Origin: Planctomycetota bacterium
GTDB taxonomy: Bacteria; Planctomycetota; Phycisphaerae; WQYP01
Assembly: GCA_021816165.1 (NCBI GenBank)
Contig: JAKAYZ010000015.1
Span: 1 to 11,163, forward strand
Length of the DNA: 11,163 nt
Direction of reading: 5' to 3'
Both the position numbers and the translations under genes were made by a program. The notes below the pieces were generated by a model. It made no database searches. It was not told where the DNA came from and saw nothing but the letters and a program-made list of their open reading frames with translations. Below, in pieces: positions 7,126 to 11,163 of this stretch. Within the stretch, counting starts at the first letter, position 1. Every line of letters begins with the position of its first letter.

Positions 7126-7157
7126 GGGCCAGGCCGAATTCGAGCCTGGCCCTTTTT
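7126..7157 (+). terminator. Intrinsic terminator of the phosphate symporter gene
   Basis: Perfect 9-bp GC-rich stem GGGCCAGGC (7126-7134) / GCCTGGCCC (7144-7152) with a 9-nt loop, followed at once by TTTTT (7153-7157). It starts 32 nt after the symporter stop codon. This is a textbook rho-independent terminator. Confidence 0.93.
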
Positions 7158-7469
7158 GCTGCGCGAAGGAGCGGTGAGTTTATGGGGACGCGCCACGGTG
7201 CCATCATGCCGCTGGTTTCCATCTCGGTGGCAACCGGGAGTGATTTGAAAACATCATCAACCGCGACGTTCTGACGGCTGCCGGGAAGGAATTGGGTGAT
7301 TGTTACGTTCAGCGGAGAACTCCGGAGATGGTGGCACGCTGAAATGCCCGGTGAGTGAGAATGACGCGCCCCGTGCAGTGTGCCAAACACCCGCGTTTCA
7401 TTGCTCAATCGAATTCCGCAAGACTTGAAATTGCCAAGGCAATCGTGGACAATGGAAAACTGGTGATTC
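7158..7469 (+). other. Stretch without a convincing gene; possible gene remnants
   Basis: About 310 bp between the symporter terminator and the small-gene pair. No plus-strand frame stays open for long. Short open stretches are seen at 7244-7342 (no start codon, reads ...RDVLTAAGKELGDCYVQ...) and 7361-7495 (ATG, 44 residues, with ARLEIAKAIVDNGKL near its end, overlapping the next gene). The broken frames suggest decayed coding DNA, for example a truncated accessory gene, but no parent family is recognised. A 147-codon minus-strand frame crosses this area and the symporter 3' end and looks like chance. No clear promoter for the downstream pair was found. Confidence 0.35.
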
Positions 7470-7784
7470 ATGCGCGGCAGCAATTTAAAACTTAGCTATT
7501 CCGTGGAGGGCCGTCGCTCTCCCCGCGAGATACATCTCGCCGCCTACAAGGATTGCCTCTCTGCGCTGGTTGAGGACATACAATCCGCGCGAGAGAATGG
7601 GCGTCTCTCCGAAACGGAAGTAAGGTTCCTTCTGAAACTTGCGATCCGGCGGCAGGTCCACGACAACCTCAGCAATCTCGTAAGCCGGACCATTTCCATT
7701 TCCCCTTTGCTGACACACGGATCCCGGTCGCCTGGGGAAGCGCTCGGAGGCACTACCGCTACGGAGAACGACTATGCCGGATGA
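7470..7784 (+). CDS. Unknown 104-residue protein, first of a two-gene cassette
   Basis: The frame opens just after a stop at 7464. ATG 7470 is the first start and has no good ribosome site, so translation may depend on coupling to the preceding short ORF, or the true start may lie further in. Residues about 22-75 are predicted by eye to be helical and charged (YKDCLSALVEDIQSARENGR, then LSETEVRFLLKLAIRRQ), like a small helical bundle or DNA/protein-binding domain. The tail after 78 is Ser/Gly/Thr-rich and probably flexible. There is no signal peptide or membrane span. Its end overlaps the next gene by 11 nt, a sign of a coupled operon. Not recognised. Confidence 0.6.
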   Translation: MRGSNLKLSYSVEGRRSPREIHLAAYKDCLSALVEDIQSARENGRLSETEVRFLLKLAIRRQVHDNLSNLVSRTISISPLLTHGSRSPGEALGGTTATENDYAG

Positions 7785-8112
7785 CGGTGGAATAGAACCG
7801 GCAGCTCGATCCGGCGACAAAGAACCTTCCTTTTCACTGCTGCTGCAGCGGGTCATTGGGAAAGATTCCCTCGACATCACCGAGAAGCAGGTGGACGAAG
7901 TGCTGGCGCAGCAGCGGCAAATTCATGAGTTTGTCCATCAAGACAAACAACGGGAATCGTGGGACAAGCGTTTCTACTTTTTCGTCACGCTTGTTGCCTC
8001 ACGGATTGTTATAATCCTTGTGCTTTTCTTTGCGAAGCAATTTCTGACGCAGGTTCTATCGCTGATTGTCGGTGGAATCGGCGGCTATGGACTGGGCCGA
8101 TCCCAGCGGTAA
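7774..8112 (+). CDS. Unknown small membrane protein, second of the cassette
   Basis: 112 residues, with GGAG 7 nt upstream of the ATG and an 11-nt overlap with the preceding gene. Residues 1-60 are hydrophilic and helical (SLLLQRVIGK, DITEKQVDEVLAQQ). Two hydrophobic segments follow at about 66-88 (FYFFVTLVASRIVIILVLFF) and 91-107 (LTQVLSLIVGGIGGYGLG). The second ends in a glycine-rich GGIGGYGLG stretch and a positive tail (RSQR). This gives a cytoplasmic coiled domain plus a membrane hairpin with glycine-zipper character, a layout seen in small accessory membrane proteins, some phage or defence-island proteins and some toxins. No family name can be given safely. It lies 59 bp before rarA. 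Confidence 0.7.
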   Translation: MPDDGGIEPAARSGDKEPSFSLLLQRVIGKDSLDITEKQVDEVLAQQRQIHEFVHQDKQRESWDKRFYFFVTLVASRIVIILVLFFAKQFLTQVLSLIVGGIGGYGLGRSQR

Positions 8113-8149
8113 GCGATACCTGGGCGATCTATTCTTCTCGTCTTACCGC
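8106..8149. repeat. 8-bp inverted repeat between the cassette and rarA
   Basis: GCGGTAAG (8106-8113, containing the stop codon of the membrane-protein gene) and CTTACCGC (8142-8149) are exact inverted copies 28 nt apart. No T-run follows, so it is not an obvious terminator. It could be a large-loop hairpin, or mark the edge of the accessory segment, or be chance. Confidence 0.3.
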
Positions 8150-8171
8150 AAGTCCAATTGGGTGCTGGGTC

Positions 8172-9524
8172 ATGCCTGATCTTTTTACATCCTCCCGGGA
8201 ACAACGCCTCAACGCGGCCCGCCCGCTGGCGGCAAGAATGCGGCCGGAAACGCTGGTGGAATTTGTCGGGCAGCAGCACATTCTCTCACCGGGCAAGCTT
8301 TTGCGCCGCATGATTGAAGCCGACCGGCTGGTGAGTCTGATTTTTTACGGTCCGCCCGGAACCGGGAAAACGTCGCTGGCGGAACTCATTGCCGGAGCCA
8401 CGCGCCGGCACTTTGTACGCATCAATGCCGCCGCCGCCGGCGTTAAAGACGTGCGCGATGTACTGGCGCAGGCCAAAACACAATTGGAAAGCACGGGCGA
8501 GCGCACAATTCTTTTCCTCGATGAAATTCACCGCTTTAACCGAACGCAGCAGGACATACTTCTGCCGGATGTGGAAAACGGCATCATCACCCTCATCGGT
8601 GCCACCACGCAGAATCCTTTTTTCTCCGTTAACGCTCCGCTGGTATCGCGCAGCCAGATATTTCAATTTGAACCTCTGACTGCGGAAGATATCCGCAATC
8701 TGCTCCAGCGCGCCATAACGGATCCGGTGCGCGGGCTGGGAGCCTTCCAGCTCACGGTGGATGCCGCGGCGATGGATTATTGGCTGGAAATATGCGATGG
8801 CGACGCCCGACGGGCCTTGACCGCCCTGGAAATAGCCGTGCTTTCCCAACGCCCCGCTGCCGGCAATTCCGGGCCAAATATCCATATCACGCTGGAAATC
8901 GCCCGCGATTCCATTCAGGCCAAGGCCATGGTCTATGACGACGATGACCATTATGACTCGGCCAGCGCATTGATTAAATCCATGCGCGGAAGTGACCCGG
9001 ATGCCACAGTTTACTGGCTTTCAAGAATGCTGGCGGCGGGAGATGATCCGCGATTTATCGCCCGGCGAATTGCGATTTGTGCTTCGGAAGACATCGGAAA
9101 CGCCGATCCCACCGCCCTTTTACTGGCCGCCGCAGCCGTACAGGTAACCGAGTTTGTCGGCATGCCGGAGTGCCGGCTCACTCTGGCTCAGGCTGCAATT
9201 TATCTGGCCTGTGCTCCCAAAAGCAATCGTGTGACCCTGGCCATTGATCAGGCCATGGACGATGTAAAAAACAGCCGCACCATTCCCGTGCCGCGACCGC
9301 TGCGCGATGCGCATTATCCCGGTGCCCGGCAATTGGGTCATGAAGGATACCGCTATGCGCACCAATTTCCGGAGGGATATGTGCCACAGGTATACTTGGG
9401 CGTGGAAAAGCACTATTATCAGCCAACGGACCGGGGCCATGAAGCGGAGATAGGTCGATATCTTCAGCGGCTGGCGGAATTGGACAAGGCTTGGGCGAAG
9501 GCACAACAAGACGATAAAGGGTAA
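8172..9524 (+). CDS. rarA: Replication-associated recombination protein RarA (MgsA family AAA+ ATPase)
   Basis: RarA/MgsA is a clamp-loader-related tetrameric ATPase that acts at stalled replication forks and on ssDNA gaps. From MPDLF (450 residues, normal length): LAARMRPETLVEFVGQQH (20-36) is the family opening; Walker A GPPGTGKTS 60-68; Walker B LFLDEIHRF 114-122; sensor 1 GATTQNP 143-149; arginine finger in PLVSR (Arg160); sensor 2 GDARRAL 210-216. The C-terminal oligomerisation domain has KAMVYDDDDHYDSASALIKS (251-270), ICASEDIGNADP (302-313) and the conserved HYPGARQLGHEGYRYAH (381-397). The frame is open further upstream, to 7959, but that part is not RarA-like and overlaps the membrane-protein gene, so ATG 8172 is chosen even though its ribosome site is weak (GGGT). 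The folate gene follows after 39 nt. Confidence 0.95.
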   Translation: MPDLFTSSREQRLNAARPLAARMRPETLVEFVGQQHILSPGKLLRRMIEADRLVSLIFYGPPGTGKTSLAELIAGATRRHFVRINAAAAGVKDVRDVLAQAKTQLESTGERTILFLDEIHRFNRTQQDILLPDVENGIITLIGATTQNPFFSVNAPLVSRSQIFQFEPLTAEDIRNLLQRAITDPVRGLGAFQLTVDAAAMDYWLEICDGDARRALTALEIAVLSQRPAAGNSGPNIHITLEIARDSIQAKAMVYDDDDHYDSASALIKSMRGSDPDATVYWLSRMLAAGDDPRFIARRIAICASEDIGNADPTALLLAAAAVQVTEFVGMPECRLTLAQAAIYLACAPKSNRVTLAIDQAMDDVKNSRTIPVPRPLRDAHYPGARQLGHEGYRYAHQFPEGYVPQVYLGVEKHYYQPTDRGHEAEIGRYLQRLAELDKAWAKAQQDDKG

Positions 9525-9563
9525 CATCCCCAGGCGCGAACTGCAGGATGAGGAAATCAAGTC

Positions 9564-10139
9564 ATGCAAAAAAATGATCTGCGGAAGGAAATGCGAAATG
9601 TTCTCTCGGCCATCACGCCGGAACAGCGCCACTTACGCTCTCTGGATGTCTGCCATCAGTTGCAGGACACACCCGAATTCCGCCGCGCGGAAACCATTAT
9701 GCTGTTTTTATCCATGGAACAGGAAGTGGAAACCTCCACGCTGGTGCTTCAGGCATGGAAAGAAGGAAAAACCGTGGCGCTTCCCCATGTGCGTTGGGCC
9801 CAGAGAGAAATCGAACCCGTGGCCATTAAATCGCTGGATACATCCCCCAATCCGTCCATGCAGGGACTGCGTGATCCGGTCGGCGGAACACCGATTTCCC
9901 TGGCCAGAATTGATCTGGTCGCCGTGCCCGGGCTGGCGTTTGATCGTCGCGGCTATCGCCTGGGCCGGGGCAAAGGCTTTTATGATCGCTTCCTGTCGCA
10001 AAAAGATTTTCGCGGCCTGCGCATCGCCCTGTGTTTTCAAGAGCAACTTCTCGAAGATCTGCTGCCCGTGGAACCGCATGACATGCCCATGAATATGATT
10101 GTCACCGATCAAAAGATTCTGCGTTGCAATCATGGGTAA
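9564..10139 (+). CDS. ygfA: 5-formyltetrahydrofolate cyclo-ligase
   Basis: The enzyme converts 5-formyltetrahydrofolate with ATP to 5,10-methenyltetrahydrofolate in the cytoplasm, returning folinic acid to the one-carbon pool. 191 residues, the usual size. The N-terminal KNDLRKEMR (3-11) carries the nucleotide-contacting basic residues. FLSMEQEVET (48-57) and KTVALPHV (69-76) fit the substrate-binding strands. The signature DLVAVPGLAFDRRGYRLG (117-134) with GRGKGFYDRFL (134-144) is diagnostic, and the C-terminal LPVEPHDMPMNMIVTD (167-182) is also typical. GAGG lies about 10 nt before the ATG. It sits 39 bp after rarA with no visible terminator, so co-transcription is likely; a functional tie to RarA is not implied. 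Confidence 0.94.
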   Translation: MQKNDLRKEMRNVLSAITPEQRHLRSLDVCHQLQDTPEFRRAETIMLFLSMEQEVETSTLVLQAWKEGKTVALPHVRWAQREIEPVAIKSLDTSPNPSMQGLRDPVGGTPISLARIDLVAVPGLAFDRRGYRLGRGKGFYDRFLSQKDFRGLRIALCFQEQLLEDLLPVEPHDMPMNMIVTDQKILRCNHG

Positions 10140-10166
10140 TCCTGAATAACAATCAATCGCAGTTCT

Positions 10167-10180
10167 CCGCCCGCGGGCGG
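10167..10180. repeat. 14-bp perfect GC palindrome
   Basis: CCGCCCGCGGGCGG is its own reverse complement. It lies 27 nt past the cyclo-ligase stop. There is no loop and no T-run, so it is not a standard terminator. It may be an operator-like site or a chance GC palindrome. Confidence 0.3.
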
Positions 10181-10205
10181 CAGGCGGTCTCGAATGTACC
10201 ACGCA

Positions 10206-10234
10206 TTTTCATGCCGGGATTGTTCGACTACAAT
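10206..10234 (+). promoter_or_regulatory. Possible promoter of the phosphodiesterase-family gene
   Basis: TTTTCA (10206-10211; four of six to TTGACA) and TACAAT (10229-10234; five of six to TATAAT) are 17 nt apart. They lie about 30 nt upstream of the ATG at 10264, giving a leader of roughly 20-25 nt that includes the GGAG ribosome site. The gene could also be read from the rarA transcript. Confidence 0.4.
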
Positions 10235-10263
10235 TCGTTCGGTTTTGACGAAACGGAGTAAGT

Positions 10264-11163
10264 ATGCCCAGAATTTGTTTCATATTGGTTGCCGGATTGG
10301 ATCAACAGCTTGCCGTGGCAGGCGCGGAATTATTTGCCGGCTTTGCGCACCGTGGCACACTTGCACCGGTTACACCCGCGGTCACCTGCACCATGCAGGC
10401 CACGCTGACCACCGGTCAAACTCCCGCCGAGCACGGCATAATCTGCAATGGTTTATATACCCATGACATGGCAGATTTGCATCCGCTTCTGGATGACGAC
10501 AGCTTTCCTGAATTCCGCCGGCAAATCAGTTTCTGGGAACAGTCCAATAAACTTCTCCAGACGCCGCGATTCTGGTCCGGCAAACCCCTCCGCACGGCGA
10601 TGCTGTTCTGGCAGCAATCCATGCCCGATGCGGCGGATATTGTTCTGACCCCGAAACCGGAACACACGCCCGATGGCAAAACCGTTGCCAGTTGCTTCAG
10701 CCACCCCCGCGATCTTTATCAGCGCCTGACCGCCGGACTTGGAGCGTTTCCGCTGCACCAGTACTGGGGGCCTCTTGCTTCATTACCGAGTTCACAATGG
10801 ATTATCAACGCCGCCATGGACATCTGGCGTCATGATCCCGTGGACCTGCAACTCGTCTATGTACCGCATCTGGATTACAACCTCCAGCGCTTCGGCCCGG
10901 ATCATCCGGCGGTGGCCAAGGACGCAACGGATGTTGCAAACCTGCTGGCACCGCTGGTGCAAATGGTGCGACAAGACGGCGGCATTCCCATTATCGCCGG
11001 TGACTATGCCATGAATGCCGTTTCCCGGACTGTTTTCCCCAACCGGGCCTTGCGCGATGCGGGACTGCTTCAAACGCGGACCGATGAAGATGGCAAATTA
11101 CTCATTGATTTTGCCGCCAGCCGCGCCGTTGCCATGGTGGACCATCAGATCGCCTTTATTTAT
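10264..11163 (+). CDS. Alkaline-phosphatase-superfamily protein (type I phosphodiesterase / nucleotide pyrophosphatase), N-terminal 300 residues
   Basis: The frame is open from ATG 10264 (GGAG 5 nt upstream) to the window edge; the C-terminus is missing. The family opening is present: PVTPAVTCTMQATLTTGQTP (35-54) followed by AEHGIICNGLY, which aligns with the nucleophile region of nucleotide pyrophosphatases, Thr41 matching the catalytic Thr. Further family blocks are FWEQSNKL (90-97), LFWQQSMPDAADIVLTPKP (114-132), YVPHLDYNLQRFGPDHP (199-215) with a likely metal ligand Asp204, GDYAMNAVSR (246-255) where the superfamily usually has a DHG-type motif, FPNRALRDAGLL (258-269) and DHQIAFIY (293-300). 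No signal peptide is seen, so it is probably cytoplasmic. It should hydrolyse a phosphodiester or nucleotide-type bond, but the substrate is unknown. The first metal-binding Asp of classical members (IDGL) is replaced by Ala in LVAGLD, as in a divergent subfamily. Confidence 0.85.
   Translation, partial: MPRICFILVAGLDQQLAVAGAELFAGFAHRGTLAPVTPAVTCTMQATLTTGQTPAEHGIICNGLYTHDMADLHPLLDDDSFPEFRRQISFWEQSNKLLQTPRFWSGKPLRTAMLFWQQSMPDAADIVLTPKPEHTPDGKTVASCFSHPRDLYQRLTAGLGAFPLHQYWGPLASLPSSQWIINAAMDIWRHDPVDLQLVYVPHLDYNLQRFGPDHPAVAKDATDVANLLAPLVQMVRQDGGIPIIAGDYAMNAVSRTVFPNRALRDAGLLQTRTDEDGKLLIDFAASRAVAMVDHQIAFIY

Noticed and set aside
7040..7483. 147-codon minus-strand open frame over the symporter end and following gap
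   Set aside because: It runs through the symporter coding region and the intrinsic terminator, has no ribosome site, and its translation resembles no protein family.
7361..7495. Cas1 fragment suggesting a CRISPR remnant
   Set aside because: Only a helix of about 12 residues is vaguely similar, no catalytic residues, cas genes or repeat arrays are present; a generic helix explains it equally well.
7959..8171. N-terminal extension of RarA by 71 residues
   Set aside because: It overlaps the membrane-protein gene out of frame, is Cys/Trp-rich and unlike RarA; the family opening follows MPDLF at 8172.

Overview
The window looks like chromosomal DNA of a Planctomycetota-type bacterium, possibly of the Phycisphaerae group. 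This is inference from three things: a secreted protein with an 'NPGFETG' start, an exonuclease VII large subunit with a long N-terminal tail, and moderately high GC with strong GGAGG-type ribosome sites. No rRNA, tRNA, CRISPR array or intact insertion sequence was seen. Both window edges cut through genes.

Left part (1-2396, minus strand): the 5' end of a secreted, surface-type protein with its own near-consensus promoter and a leader of about 240 nt. Upstream of it on the same strand is xseA (exonuclease VII large subunit). No normal xseB follows xseA. Middle-left (2801-4123, plus strand): a 440-residue protein whose C-terminal half resembles the DUF1444/YtpQ family, joined to an N-terminal domain of uncertain type. 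It converges on pstB, and a strong 11-bp hairpin lies between them.

Phosphate locus (4361-7094): pstB, the ATPase of the Pst phosphate ABC importer, reads left behind a small unknown ORF that overlaps it by ATGA. A proton-coupled phosphate symporter of the Pho84/PHS family reads right from the shared 230-bp divergent region. That region holds a perfect 8-bp dyad and a weak Pho-box-like repeat. Two unrelated phosphate-uptake proteins side by side suggest a phosphate-starvation locus. The symporter ends in a textbook intrinsic terminator.

Accessory segment (7158-8112, plus strand): about 300 bp without a convincing gene, then two overlapping small genes, an unknown 104-residue protein and a 112-residue double-spanning membrane protein. 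I do not recognise this pair. It is the best candidate here for an undescribed small system.

Right part (8172-11163, plus strand): rarA (replication-associated AAA+ ATPase) and 5-formyltetrahydrofolate cyclo-ligase lie 39 bp apart, probably as one transcript. They are followed by the first 300 codons of an alkaline-phosphatase-superfamily (type I phosphodiesterase / nucleotide pyrophosphatase) protein that runs off the window.
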